Shown here in pieces: positions 10,526 through 22,832 of a stretch of 64,000 nucleotides of DNA (within the stretch, counting starts at the first letter, position 1; each line of letters begins with the position of its first letter). The DNA lies in assembly GCA_014058105.1 (NCBI GenBank), contig JACGCM010000674.1, positions 806,001-870,000 on the forward strand, read 5' to 3'. The notes below the pieces were generated by a model. It made no database searches, was not told the DNA's origin, and worked only from the letters and a program-made list of their open reading frames with translations. A program made the translations under genes and the position numbers. This stretch comes from Kingdonia uniflora (lineage: Eukaryota; Streptophyta; Magnoliopsida; Ranunculales; Circaeasteraceae).

Positions 10526-13500
10526 TTATGAAACATGAAGTTGAATAGTCTCATTGTCAGAGGTTACTGATTCTCTGTTGTGGGATTCAGAGAGGACTTC
10601 AGACTCACAAACTGAAGGCATAGCTGGTAGAATACTGCCAGGATTCAGTGGAAATAGAATCTTATAGTAACCATCCATGATTGCATCAAAATTGCAAGTA
10701 GCTGCAACCTTTGGAATCTACAGAAAAGTAGACCAACATTTCTCAAGTCAAACATCAAAGCTGCTCACTGAAATTATTTAAAATAGAAAGTTTAACAATA
10801 TAATTAGACAAAACAGAATAAAAATTGACAAAAGCAACCTGAAAGCCAGAAAGATTGGTGTTCCATCCGAACAGAATTACACTTGAAAACACCATCTGCT
10901 TCAGTATTGCAGAAATGTAAACCCAAACTCTAAGGTATCTTAGATTATAGACACCGTTAGATTTGCATTTGGGACTTCAAAACACTTTAGCAAGGATGTT
11001 TGTGGAGGCTATTCTTGGAATGAAACATTTTAAGTTGTAGACATCATTCATTGTTTGCATAATGGATTTTTTTAACAACTTTTAAAAGAAATATCTTTTT
11101 TTGAAAACTAGGCTTAAAGTTGTTTATCTTCAGAAATGGGCATTTATGCATGAATATCAGATAACAGACAAGTTGATTTATTAGAATAACTATTGCTTGT
11201 AGCACAGACCAGAAAGCATGATCCCAAATTTATATGGCCGCTGTCCATTTATTACTGCATCATTACTATGGTTCTTGATTCCTTTTCAGTTTCTTTCCCA
11301 ACAACCTTTTCTGGGTTGGGTTTATTTGCAGCTCCATTGCATTTTTTTTTGCTGTATCTTCCTGTAGATTCTTTAAAATGTTAATATTTTTTTTCTAATC
11401 AAATCCTTCTCACCGTTAAGAAAATGTTCATTACACATGCACAAGTCAATGTAATGAAAAGCAGCGATTGTGAGTACGAAAAGGTCTAATCTTTTCTTCT
11501 AATCAAACCAATCCTTCAAGCTAAAATTTGAATGATTAAACTCAATTGTGATTCATTACCGCCCCAAAGTATGATATGTCACGACCGTGCACCAGTGTTC
11601 ATGGCTAGAGCTAAGACGCAAGTAAAAGGCACGATATCCCTTTCTAGAAGATTCTCTTTATTTTATTTTTATTTATTTCTAATTAGTATATCTTTCATGT
11701 ATTGTAATTGGATTTTGGTTTCAGTTGAACCCAACTTCACAACATCATAGATTTGGATAGCATTTTGGCTTCATTTGAACCTATTTTTCCCAACAACTTT
11801 GATTTGGGGATTTTGCCTAAACACTTCAATCTCATCCCCGCCTCATTAAATTGAAAACTCACGTGATACAGACGTGATTTATTGAAGATACCATGTGTTT
11901 GCCACATCAGATATTTCTATTTCCAAGTGGATTTTTATATATTTTTTGTAAAGGAATCTTTTGGTATTTTAAAAATATCAAAATAAAAAATCAACCTATT
12001 TTAAGGGCCAAAAGCTTGAAATGACAAAAGGGGGGTAATTTCGCGATAGGTGGTCATTATTTCGGGCCCAAAAGCTAATTTGGCCATAAATAAATTTGGT
12101 ATTAAGGACTCCTTAGGAGAAGGCTTACTTTTAACATCTTCTTGCGATTTCCAGCTCTAGGTAATTATAACTTATTGAGCCGGTCATCAAGTTATTCACC
12201 AATCAATTAGAAGGTTTTGTACTATGCTTACTTTTATTCAAGTTTCATGAAAGATTAGGAAAAAATAGTTTCAATCTGATTTTCTATAAAAAATCGGGCA
12301 TCTGGCTATTCCAACTTTCATGCGAATTTCAATTCCTCAATTATCTCTTATTGATCTCTTTTCCGCACCTAGACTACCACTTTATTCTGTGGACTGTGCA
12401 AAATATGTGATGTTTCATAAAGGAAGCTAGTTACCACTCAATTTTGAGAAGATCCAATCCGTTCTCATTCCAGCTTTTTACATCAATACTTGAAAATGTC
12501 ATGGATTTTTTCATAAGAAGTCGCACGAAAGTTACCCATTACGTTGATCAGCATATTGAGCGTCATCGAGCCACACTTGGGGGAAGAGCATTAGATGCCT
12601 TGTATGTGTAACCATATACTACTGCAATGCATCATTCTCCTACCCTAGTTTACAAATAACATTAGCTACCTATTAGATTGGATCAATTAGTCATGGAAGA
12701 GAAATCAATTTGGATAAATTATCTAAAGTGACCGTTATGTCTCACAAGGAATTTCATCTAACGTAATGGGATAATGTAGCTAAATATACTCCTACGGTTC
12801 CACTTCAAAAATTCACCAGAAGTATAAACTTTAATCATTGCACTTAACAAATCTTCAAAAAGAATCATGTCAATTAAGAAATATGTACCTGATAAATGTC
12901 GCGCATATAATCATAAAGATTTGTGTATTCTCGCAGCTTCTTCTTTGTGCACTTGAAGAGAATGTTATAAACAAGGTCAAATCGAATCAATGTTGTAAAC
13001 AGACAAACATCGGCAAGGGTCAAACCATCGCCACATAGATATCGAGAATTAGCCAAGTGACCATCTATCATGTCTAATGTATTGAACAATCCATCTACCG
13101 CAATATCATATGCTTCTTGACTCTGTGCAAATCCACATCTACAACACAAAAAATGGAAAACCCGTCACTAACTTATACACAAACACAATTACAGACATTC
13201 CCAGATTGACACACCATTGTATAATCGGAATTAGATTCTCACTCCGAGCACATTCATTCGGAAACTCTATACGTGATAGTCTAAATTCCGATCTTTCTAA
13301 TGGAATATAAACATAACTACTTTAGCACACTTTACCTGTAAACCCCATTATTCACATTAGGATAAATTACTCGATTCCATTCTTGGATTCTCTCCTTCAA
13401 CATCGGTGGCGAAAGGTCCAAACTCGGATTCCCATCAAACTTGCCGAACCCAGAATTAAACAACTCAATTATATCATAACTCTCGTTACACAAAACCCCC

Positions 13501-14126
13501 TTCCTCCCAACATCCCAAAGCATGGGAACCGTTGATCGCCCCTCATAACCCTCTCTCTGAAGCTTATAAACCTCTCTTAAACTCCTACACCCATTCAACT
13601 CATCCCCATTATCAAACTCCCACGACCCGTCTTTCCCCGGGGACGCAATCGAAACAGGAACCAACTCCTCCAAGTTCTTCAGCGCTCGAACAATAAGCGT
13701 TCGATGCGCCCAAGGGCAAGGAAGTCCTACATAGAGGTGAAGGTTCCCGGGTTTCTTGAGGCGGGAAATCGAAAGGGGTTTGAGATCTGCCCTGAACTTG
13801 CTCGCAGGGCGAGAGTAGGACCCTGAAGAGTCCGAGGGGGCGAGTTGGCTCATCATGAGGAGCCATGTTGAGTTCCAGGTTGCGCGGAGGGTGGAGATGA
13901 GGAGTTGGGGTGGGAGGGATTTGCCCCAAAGGAGTTTGGTTATGTTGGTAATGAAATCTTGTGGTTGGGGTTTTGGGGTTTGATTGAGGGATGAAGAAAT
14001 TGGATTATTAGGGTTGATGAATTTGGGGGGTTCGGGTTTGATTTTGGGGTTGTTTTTGTGGATCTTGATTTGGAGAGGAGGGAAGATTGTGGTTGTGTTG
14101 AGAAATGCAGTTGTGGAGGAGGCCAT
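10526..14126 (-). CDS. Glutathionyl-hydroquinone reductase (Xi/Omega-like glutathione transferase family), 3 exons
   Basis: Three exons on the minus strand join cleanly: 14126-13336, 13138-12889 and 10717-10526 (791, 250 and 192 bp), giving 410 residues. Introns of 197 bp and 2171 bp have GT-AG ends. The family reduces glutathionyl-hydroquinones using glutathione. The signature CPWAH at residues 137-141 supplies the catalytic Cys137, preceded by [17 protein letters not shown] and [11 protein letters not shown] follow in the thioredoxin-like domain. Exon 2 has the helical-domain block [22 protein letters not shown]. Exon 3 carries [19 protein letters not shown]. The first about 70 residues are rich in Ser, Thr, Asn and Pro with few acids, suggesting a plastid transit peptide (inference). 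No stops or frameshifts were seen. This is the one convincing functional gene of the window. Confidence 0.92.
10718..12888 (-). other. Large second intron of the hydroquinone reductase gene
   Basis: 2171 bp between donor CAG|GTACAT and acceptor CTGTAG|ATTCC (minus strand). No coding frame was recognised. The stretch around 11750-12110 has a different, more GC-rich texture, with a phrase like AAGGGCCAAAAGCTTGAAATG, and may be an old inserted repeat. Its ends cannot be defined. Confidence 0.7.
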
Positions 14127-14210
14127 TTTTTTTTTTTTAAGTTGAGGTTTTGGGTTGTGTTCCCTTTATTAAATGGTGTGTGTGGTGTGGGGGGAGGTGT
14201 TTGCCCAATA

Positions 14211-14485
14211 GGCCTACGCAAGTATGAATTACTGTTACAGGTTCAACTAAAGATTGTTGTTACAAGTTTGGTTCCTCACCACTATTATGTCATTATCTAT
14301 AATTGATTTAGGTCTATAAAAAGTAGTTTATTCTTTAATTGATGATTGATTGATGTTTTAATTTGTAACAGGAATTTGATACAGGCCTACCAGAGTACAG
14401 ATTTCTGTTGCAGGTTCAAGTATAGATTGTTGTTGCAGGTTTGGTTCCCCACCACTATCATGTTTTTATCTATAATTGATTTGAT
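14211..14485. repeat. Imperfect tandem duplication, 173-bp spacing, in the 5' flank of the reductase gene
   Basis: The block from GGCCTACG at 14211 (with GATTGTTGTTACAAGTTTGG and CACCACTATTATGT) recurs from GGCCTACC at 14384. About 100 bases match well. It starts 85 bp upstream of the reductase ATG, so it may contribute to that promoter. Confidence 0.75.
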
Positions 14486-14758
14486 TGATGAGTGTTTAAG
14501 GGGTTTAATTTTAAAAATTTAAACATTGCTCTAATATGAGATATTGAAATTGTATTTGATTTATATAGGTCTTCTTTGTGGTTTGATTTTATTAGGGTTT
14601 AAGTTGTTCTATGTAAAGAGTTATTGATTATATAGGTCTTCTTTGTGGTGGCTTCTTGGAGAGTTTTCTCTATCTATTTTATTGGAGATTACTGAAGTAA
14701 GGTAAGGGATAAAAGTTTTATATTGAGATAAAGGATAAGTTGAAATCTGCGAAGTAAT
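14486..14758. other. Non-coding spacer
   Basis: AT-rich with no coding frame. A short repeated phrase TATAGGTCTTCTTTGTGG occurs at about 14566 and 14631. Confidence 0.5.
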
Positions 14759-15606
14759 TCGTACACTGCCCGTTAGAAGACTAAAGACCCTAGCATCCTA
14801 TTAGAGTGGACATGATTAGTTTGTGGAGTAGCAATGAATATGATACATTTTACCAATTTCTATATGCTTTATTACCCTAGTTTGAGCTTCCAATACTATC
14901 TGGAGGTCAAAGGTCTCTGCCTCCTGACTGAATTTTTTTCCTTGACATGTCAAATACTGATTGTGGAGAACATTATTGGTTGGAAATTGAAGCAAGATAT
15001 CATTTTACCCTACGTGTGCGAACTGCGAAGCAAATTGAGAAAGTGTGGATCATCTTCTTAAAGTGCGTAGTTTTTTTTTTAGGTCTCGTTGATAACGGGG
15101 CGAGTTGTCTTTCAATATTTAAAGGCTAACCAAAGGTTAAATTATCTATGGTATAACAATCTATGCGTATTTGGTAGTGTGCTTCGTACACTGCCTCTTA
15201 GAAGACTAAAGATCCTAGCATCCTATCAGAGTGGACATGATTAGGCTATGGAGTAGCAATGAATATGGCACACTTTACCAATTTCTATATGCTCCATTAC
15301 CCTAGTTTGAGCTTCCAATACTATCTGGGGGTCAAAGGTGTCGGCCGCCTAACTGGATTTTTTGCCTTGACATGCCAAATACTGACTGTGGAGAACACTA
15401 TTGGCTGGAAATTGAGGCAAGATATCCTTTTTCCCTACGTGTGCAAACTGCGAAGCAAGTTGAGAAAGTGTGGATCATCTTCTTAGAGTGCATGGTTTTT
15501 TTTAGGTCTCACTGATAATGGGATGAGTTGTCTTTGAAAAATTGAAGGCTAACCAAAGGTTAAATTATATATGGTATATCTTTCTATGTGTATTTGGTTG
15601 TGATTG
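14759..15606. repeat. Tandem duplication, 426-bp unit, two copies
   Basis: GTACACTGCC at 14761 recurs at 15187. Similarity runs through the whole unit to TATTTGGT at about 15175 and 15600. The copies differ at scattered positions. Inside each, an open frame from ATGTCAAATACTG (14947) or ATGCCAAATACTG (15373) runs about 38 codons (CGEHYWLEIEARY). Several copy differences there are silent, which suggests an exon ancestry. The origin is not recognised. Confidence 0.85.
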
Positions 15607-16025
15607 CGATCGTATGGATTTATTGAAAGAGGAAAGGAAACAGGGGAGATTTGGTGATTATCGCTTTGAGAAAGAAGCTCTTTGATCTTTTTAGTGCAAT
15701 GCCTACGAAACTTTTAGTAGAGTCTTTTTCCAAGACTCTTTATCAAGATGGAGATTATATTATGCATCAACTTAATTGTTTTGTGACAAAATCTCACTAT
15801 TAAGTAACACATTAGAAGTAGAACACGTCTCGCTTTGTTTTGGAAATTTGTTTCTTGGTTGATGAAATCTATAATACGAAATTGTTATCCATAAGTTATA
15901 TTAATGGTATTACCTATATAAATATTGTTCTTTTGCCCTTTTTAATATGATTTATATATTCTATCTTAGATTCATCGGCTTATATTCATGAATTTCAAAT
16001 TCAGTCCCATCTATCAGTAATCAAA
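15607..16025. other. Spacer upstream of pseudogene
   Basis: No recognised gene. Short open pieces (for example around 15620-15770) have no family I can name. Confidence 0.35.
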
Positions 16026-17800
16026 GTTTTAGAGATAGAAAATGAACATGTGTCCGTTGGGAATCTTGTCACTTCCAGCAGAGATATTGAGGCCTTTGAT
16101 CATCCTTTATGGGTGTCACAATCATTAAATGACAATTATTTCCCTCTGCTCCAAGGGCAGGGCGAGAATGATGTTGAAGCATATCAAAATAAGGGGGGAT
16201 TAAAGAGGTTTAAAAAAGCAGATAGTAGTTTAAATGCTAAACGGGTAAGTCCTAAGGTGGGGCAGCATCTTCTTGCTGAATACTATACAGGCTTCAAAGA
16301 TCAGCCTCTTAATGTAGTGTCTTTCTACTGCAGCAAATCTCAAAATTGTTTTGCTTATATGACAACTATTAAATATGATGAACCCCAGAAAAACTCATAG
16401 ATGACAACTTCACGGTTTGAATCGTTTCATAAATGGGAAATGTTAAGAAGTGGGCAAATGCATGACGTATGGCAGGTGGAGAAAAATCTTGCACAACCAA
16501 TCTATCTTGGAAATTCTTTTGAGACTTCGCTTCCATATGCTTTAGTAGAACAAGTAAATAACATTGGTATGAGTCTAATCTGTAGTATCAGTCCGGATAC
16601 AACTATGTCCTTTATAACTAATGAGGGCTTGTCTTCTCCTTTGACAAGATCAAAGAAACCCAAAACTAGAACTTCCAAGCTTCTATCATGACATATGGAA
16701 GTAACAGAAGGTTTCCAAAAGCTACGAAATATCAGGTGAGTGTCGCGTCACATTTAGATCATTTATTCATATACTTTTCTTTCACATGCTTAATCTATCA
16801 TGCTAGTATTCCATAGATTTGAATGTGACTATGTCAAGTAACTTAAATGATTCCTTTATGATATTTATTTTTATGAATATTTTGTTTTATTGTTTATAGC
16901 ATGGCCGGGCTTGAGTGGGCACAAGCTTTAAGTCGTCTGGTTCAGAAGGTGCGTCTGCTATAAAAAACCTAATGTTCATTCTAATTTCCTTTGATATCAT
17001 TTCCATAAGCCCATGGGATCAGGCATTATTTCAATAGATGCATCTCTGATGGCAAGTGGAAGATGTATGTGGATAGTTTCAAGATAGACAACCAGCATTT
17101 CGAGCACGTAGAAGGCTTATTTTGACTACACAGCTAATGCAGCAGCTCTTTTGTCCCACTCTAGGAGAAAATTTCTCTTTAGAGGGCAATTTAGTCTATG
17201 AGACTGTTACATACATTGTTGCTAAGTTGTCACTTGGAGAAGCATGCAGCCTGATGTCTTGTTCACGAAGTGATTTACATTTGCCCACTAAAAATGGAAA
17301 CATGTATGTGCTCTCAGTAGCATAGTAATGATTGTGGAAAACTTCTTATCGTAAGTGATGTTCCATTCGATTATTGGGATCCGTTTATAGGAAAGAGTGA
17401 GTATTTCTCACTCAAGATCAAGGGGTTAATCTCAGCACGTGTGGTGCCACACTGTTTGCATGTGAATGATCATAGGTTGGAAACACTAGTGTGTTCGCCA
17501 AGCTCAAAGAGCGCAAAAGTAGAAGTTAGGGAGACCTACTTTCAGTATTTGTGACTGATAAAATACCTTCTCTTTCTAAATATCCGCATGGATATATGTT
17601 CCCTAGCTACTTAATTAATATACTTGTAATTAAAGGACCTTTCTTCAAATCAACCGTTTAATTCCTTTTCCATTTTTCTTTACATATTTATACAGTGTAT
17701 CAGGAAAACTTAATAGTGTGGGTGATCAATATTCCGTAAAAGTTGTGGAAAACTTCATTGGTGCATTGACAAAGCTGGAAACTGACCTCTTAAGGTGAGA
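16026..17800 (+). pseudogene. Fragment of a plant dentin-sialophosphoprotein-like nuclear protein gene, unprocessed
   Basis: The C-terminal half of a plant-specific family usually annotated dentin sialophosphoprotein-like is spread over several former exons. 16026-16735 reads SLNDNYFPLLQGQ, RFKKADSSLNAKRVSPKVGQ and, after a TAG at 16398, RSKKPKTRTSKLLS and EVTEGFQKLRNI. 16900-16948 reads MAGLEWAQALSRLVQKV. About 17110-17330 reads RRLILTTQLMQQLFCPTLGE and YIVAKLSLGEACSLMSCS. About 17700-17795 reads GDQYSVKVVENFIGALTKLE. Splice sites remain (GTGAGT after 16735, TATAG before 16900, GTGAGA near 17796), so it is not a retrocopy. Stops at 16398 and 16689, and missing linkers, make it dead. The family is recalled, not searched. 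Confidence 0.7.
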
Positions 17801-17940
17801 ACCAACTATGCAGTACATGTAAATTTTTAGCTCTGATTGGTATCCAACCCCAAAAATGCAACACTTACTAATGGCAATTTTGTGTACCTCCTTTGGTTGT
17901 TTCGATCTCTATATTATACAAATCCGTCTCTACTTAATAT

Positions 17941-18249
17941 ATGCACTCCAGGAATGAAAAATATATTTATTTCGGCCGAACAATGTCGTTTTTGGTAAAT
18001 ATATTACAAACTGATGAACGTAGCCTGTTTAGCTATGGTGTTAATGTTCTTAATTCCTCAGTTTTGGTATCTTTTGTGCAATTTCGGAAGGAGGTTGCTA
18101 TTATTAAGACTGCAGGAAAGGCATGGTATCAAACACTGTACCATACTATTTCAGACATGAATATGGATTCTTTCACCCCGTACCCACCTACGGATACCCA
18201 ACCAACTGTTAAGCTCATAAAAAGGTTTTTAGGGTTCCCAGATGATTAA
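17941..18249 (+). other. Unassigned 102-codon open frame downstream of the pseudogene
   Basis: The second half reads as a plausible protein (FRKEVAIIKTAGKAWYQTLY, PYPPTDTQPTVKLIKRFLGF). The first half looks random. It may be another exon relic of a neighbouring gene. No family recognised, and no splice or promoter support. Confidence 0.3.
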
Positions 18250-19652
18250 TCTAAGGGAGCCTCTGGGGTCTTTGTAACAATGGCATTAAGTGGATACGCT
18301 CACTCAAAAAGATCACTCGCAAGTATATCATTGAAAATTTATTTTGATCCCCTTACCTTCAAATAAGGGTAATGATTTTCTTCCCTACATAGATAACTCA
18401 TAACTGTGTAAAGTAACTTATTTGGAAATAATGGATGTTGTGTTATTTTACGACCTCAGCTGTAATCTATAATCTGACACTGAAGGTTTGTGTTAAGGGT
18501 TTTGTTTGGAAAAGTTTCAGTGTAAGCTAGGATAATGGTTTTATTTTTAATGTTGATCTTAATATTTTACTTTCGCTCTGAATACTTATACTGTGCAATT
18601 TTGTTTTGTTTGGCCTTGTTTTAGATGCTCCCATCTTTATTTCTTAATTTTGGGTGGGATCGTTTGTTTTGGAAATTTTCATGCTGGTGGGATACTTTAG
18701 TTCTTCAATTTTCAAAGTTCAGGATATAATTTATGATCACCCTAGGAAATAAGTTTTAGTTTGCATGGTTTGGGTTCTTATTTCAACTTAAAATCCGATT
18801 GATTGAAAGCTAAGAAGGATGAACTTTAATTTTTACTATGGGTTTGATGATTGTAGAACTAAGGAACTTGACAGATTCTGTGGAAATGGACTAATTGGGT
18901 GATAAATTGATAATGTTTTTACCAAGTAAGATTTTTTTCCGAACGTATGCTATGTTTAAGGTAGATCCAAATGAGCTATATTGCACAATGAGAAATTACA
19001 ACCGATACTAGATTTTACCACTAGCATCATCTGCCACCTATATCATCTATTACATCCATAAATGATACTAGTAAGTCCCTTACTTCATTAAACAACCTGA
19101 ATCTATTGACACTTTATGGAGCTGTTTCTTTCTCTCCATATGTGTTTAATGTGCATAAACTGGCCTTCATGATCTTAGCTTTACTTCTATCAACCATGCC
19201 TAACACCCCTAGAACATCTTGGAGATTTCCTTGCTGTCTCACCACTTTGTTATTGCTCATAATCATTCTCCAAATCTCATACGCATTTATAATGATGTGA
19301 TTTTCGTTACTTTCTTATGTTGTGCAAATTTTAACGTATGAAGTAAATAAAATTTTCCTACTATAGTTTATCCCCTACATTTTAAATCATTGCTCTTTAA
19401 GGAATGACTATTGTAGCATGTGCCTATACAAGAACATCTAAAACTCATCTGGTTGTTGTAGATATAAAAGAAGATTAGTAAAACATCATAAATAAAAAAT
19501 GTAATATTTATCATACAATCGTATGTAGTCCAAAAAAAAAGGCAAAAACCATATTCCAATACTATTTTCTCCTAAATAAACTAAGAAGCATAATTAGAAT
19601 TAATATAACTAACATATCAATGGAGTATTATTCATAACCAGAATCCCACAAC
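18250..19652. other. Non-coding, AT-rich spacer
   Basis: No coding frame with recognisable motifs on either strand. Short frames at 19106-19300 (plus) and 19368-19559 (minus) are hydrophobic chance translations of T-rich sequence. Confidence 0.5.
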
Positions 19653-20317
19653 CTAGATCTTTTTAGTTTCTAAACCAAATATGCAATTTGGACAACTATT
19701 TGCCCTTTCGAACAAACTATGCAAATACCGACTGTAAAATTGGCGTTTACAAGGCATCGTAGTAAGTACGTCATTTTCAACAAAGTTTCTTTGACAACAA
19801 GGATACTCCAATGTATTGTCATTTCCCCCTTTCCTAAATTTATGTTGTTCCAACACGGTAATTCCTGTAAATTGTGGTGGTTGCATAAGATGTTCATATC
19901 TTCGTACTCCTTCTTCAGTATAAGTTTGGCAAATTCCAAGTTTTGAAACTCAGTCAATGTACATTTCTCTTTGTTAAGTATTTTTAAGACATGAAACTTG
20001 ATATGTGCTAGAAACCAATCATAATTGCTATCCCAAAATCCATCCCCAATGATTATTCTTGGATCTTTGCGGCAAACATTCTTTAATAGCTTCAAAGTCT
20101 TATAATGGCCAGCTTGAGAAAGGATGGACCAAAAATTGAACTCAATTGTCTTAACGATGGATGGTTCCATATTTGTTGTTAGCAAAATTTGATCTCTTGC
20201 TTGAATAATATTAGTAATATCTAAAGATATTTGTAGATAAAGTTTCTTATGAATTACGCAAGGAGGATAATCATCTGTGAAAGTCTGCTTAACGTCTTCA
20301 ATATCAATGACATCCAT
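19653..20317 (-). pseudogene. RING-H2-like protein, frameshifted and with lost zinc ligands
   Basis: The minus frame from 20317 runs about 150 residues (MDVIDIEDVKQTFTDDYPPC at the start, then GHYKTLKLLKNV and WFLAHIKFHVLK). It carries on in another frame (19886-19653) with CCQRNFVENDVLTTMPCKRQ and ERANSCPNC. The second part matches the layout of a plant RING-H2 finger, in which LPC-x-H-x-FH-x2-C leads to CPxC. Here both expected His (now Arg and Tyr) and a Cys are replaced. Intact relatives would be ubiquitin E3 ligases. The frameshift lies somewhere in 19800-19890. The N-terminal family is not recognised. Confidence 0.6.
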
Positions 20318-21101
20318 ATGTACCTGATAATTACAGATTAATACTTCTTTATAAATAAAACTAGAATAATGTTACAAATAAAATTAAGTATTCAATGAGT
20401 ATTTGTTGTGAAACGATACAACTTTTATAGAACTATGTCAATATATAATCAAATCAAGGTGATTCTCAACACCCATTTAAGATTGGTATTTGCTCCCAGT
20501 TGTTCTTCAAGCCACAATACTAAAACTAATTGGTAGGTCCATTTACAGTAATATTTGCTAGACATGCAAGCTTTATAATAGAAATCATCTATAACCATCA
20601 CCTATACAACTACACCTAGATATGGACTTCAAAAATCATCCACCTAATCTTTGGGTAACTTTTATTGAGACTTTTGCATGTGATAAGGAAATATTAGCTA
20701 CACATACAAGGTTCATAATATAAATCATCTATAACCGTCATCTACACAACCACTACATAAAAACACATAACTTTGTAAACATACAAATAATTGTAACCCA
20801 TACACATTATGTTGAGATTTTTGTTACTTTCTTATGTTATGATTTTCAATGCTGCCATTGTCTACCAACTTCTCTGTCTTTGTTGCAGTCAACAACTATC
20901 TTCAAACATATTACCAAGAAGTATAACACAAACATATACTTCTATCTTCCTTGACATTATTCTAAAGAATTTGACAATAAGTGTAAATAAAAGTTTTAAA
21001 TTTTTTATAGCATTAGTACAACAACATTACCAATGGAATAAATGCAACACAATTTCCAAATTTATTCTTTCTTATTGCTCCTTTGATGTACCCATATATG
21101 C
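20318..21101. other. Non-coding spacer
   Basis: AT-rich. The phrase ATAAATCATCTATAACCGTCA-type recurs near 20585 and 20725 (about 140 bp apart), suggesting a weak local duplication. No gene seen. Confidence 0.4.
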
Positions 21102-21572
21102 TTATAGCTTCCTTGTTTTCATCACCAAATGCTTGTGCCAAACTAAGCATTTCAATAAGGGACTGAATGAGATGGATGAACAATTTCGATCAGTCAGAGA
21201 TAGTACCACTCTTTCTTGATCCACTTTTTCAGTACATATATGAAGTACAGTTACAACCACTTTGACATTAGTTTTTTTGGAACTAATAACCTTCCTTATG
21301 ATGGATAAAATACACTCATACAAGTTAGAAATTATGTTCCCAAGGACAAAAGAATGGTCTCTACAAAACTTTGAGAGAATGTTGATTGCTTTGTCTTGTA
21401 AAGCGGTGTAGCACCAGCTATCCAAAAGAAGATTAGCCAAAGCCCATATTGCTTGTCCTGCGACTTCGATCACTGGAGAATTAACAAGAACAAGTAATGG
21501 AGCCAATGCATCTCTAGCAACTTCAGCCACATCTTTGTTTTGCTTATTTGAAAGGAAAATAATAACAAACAC
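21102..21572 (-). pseudogene. Fragment of a CELLULOSE SYNTHASE INTERACTIVE (CSI1)-like armadillo-repeat gene
   Basis: The minus frame has an ARM repeat, ARDALAPLLVLVNSPVIEVA then ALANLLLDS (residues about 19-52). The segment LQDKAINILSKFCRDHSFVL follows, with VKVVVTVLHICTEKVDQERV further on. Both blocks match the plant CSI1/POM2 family, large ARM plus C2 proteins that link cellulose synthase complexes to cortical microtubules. From memory of the family the two blocks are normally separated by several ARM repeats, so a large internal deletion fused them. No start, no C2 domain and no flanking exons are present. It is a dead fragment of a protein normally over 2000 residues. Confidence 0.65.
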
Positions 21573-22832
21573 TAATGGACTTTTCGTGGTTTAGGCCAAT
21601 TTAGTCTAATAACTAGTTGATCTGGAACTTACTGAAAACAACAACTAAGAAGATTGTAAATCACCAAGCTCAAATTATTGTATGCTAAATACACAAAACA
21701 CCATCTACAATTGTTGCATTATATTATAAAGTTCTTACAATTCACCTCCTCCATTAATATATTTTTAGTGGTTCCTACAATTGCTTTATTTATTTCTAAG
21801 AGTGATTTGTTCAGTTCTTCAATGCCCCTACTGTCTACCTACTTCTCTACCTTTGTTGCAATTAATGATTTTATACAAATATCTTTTCATTCAAAATTAA
21901 GTAATATCTCAATAAATTACACTCAATTCCAAACTTAATGCCAAAAATAAAGTGCTCGCACGTGCGCGCTAACGGGTGCTTATTTGCTCGTGTACATATA
22001 GAAAAAGAGGGGTCAGATGTGTGTGGCCTCTAGATTATCACAAAAAGGGGTTGTTTTGGTACTTCATGTTTTAACACTAAAAGTTAAAGATCCCAATCCG
22101 ACTAAAAACTAAAATTTTCCTCTCGGAGAAAGAAAAAAATGGCACTTCTCCTCAAGAACAAAATACTACCTCTCTTTCTCAACTGAACCGGACCATCGAA
22201 AACCACTTTATGAAAACTTCCACTCACCGATATTCTCTCACTTATAGATCAACACCTCTCTCTCAACTCGATTTTCTTCAGTTAGGATTCAGAGAATTTA
22301 TTACCTACTACTTCAAACTTTAATTTGACTTTGATGCCTTTCGAAGGTTATGCCTCAATTTTATTTAACTTAATAGAATTTTAGTGGTGGGGGGTTGATC
22401 TTCTAAGTTTTAATTTCTCATCCTTCTACTTACCGCTGTGCTTGATACTTCAATTTAATAGTTGTTGGTTCAATTGAGTAGTTGTTTTAACAATGATCAA
22501 AGCCTGAATTAGCAGTTGCATGTACAATTTAGTTGGTGCTTCAATGATCAAAGACTGATTTAATAGTCGCTACCATATCTGATTATGATTTCCTGGAAGA
22601 AGATGATGAAATTTTTTAGTTTATCTCATTTTGTGTATGTCGAGTCCCGTGGTTATCTCAGTCGAAGACGATGACAAAATTAAGACCGTTGGACAAGTCA
22701 TCTACAACCAGCGGTTGAGAAGGTAAATTAGTATGTAGAACTCTGATAAAGTAAAATCCCAAGATTGTTTTAACTTAGAAAAATTCTTTTGCAAAACTAG
22801 AAGAATCAAAATTTTTAACTGTTATGTTTTCA
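21573..22832. other. Non-coding spacer
   Basis: No gene seen. The stretch 22020-22330 is CT-rich and resembles a promoter or 5' leader, but no coding sequence follows. Confidence 0.45.

Noticed and set aside
13612..13929. Long alternative minus frame over exon 1 of the reductase gene
   Set aside because: It is a shadow frame of the conserved CPWAH-containing exon.
20809..21219. 136-codon plus-strand frame
   Set aside because: Its right part overlaps the CSI1-like minus-strand coding relic and its left part is hydrophobic chance translation.
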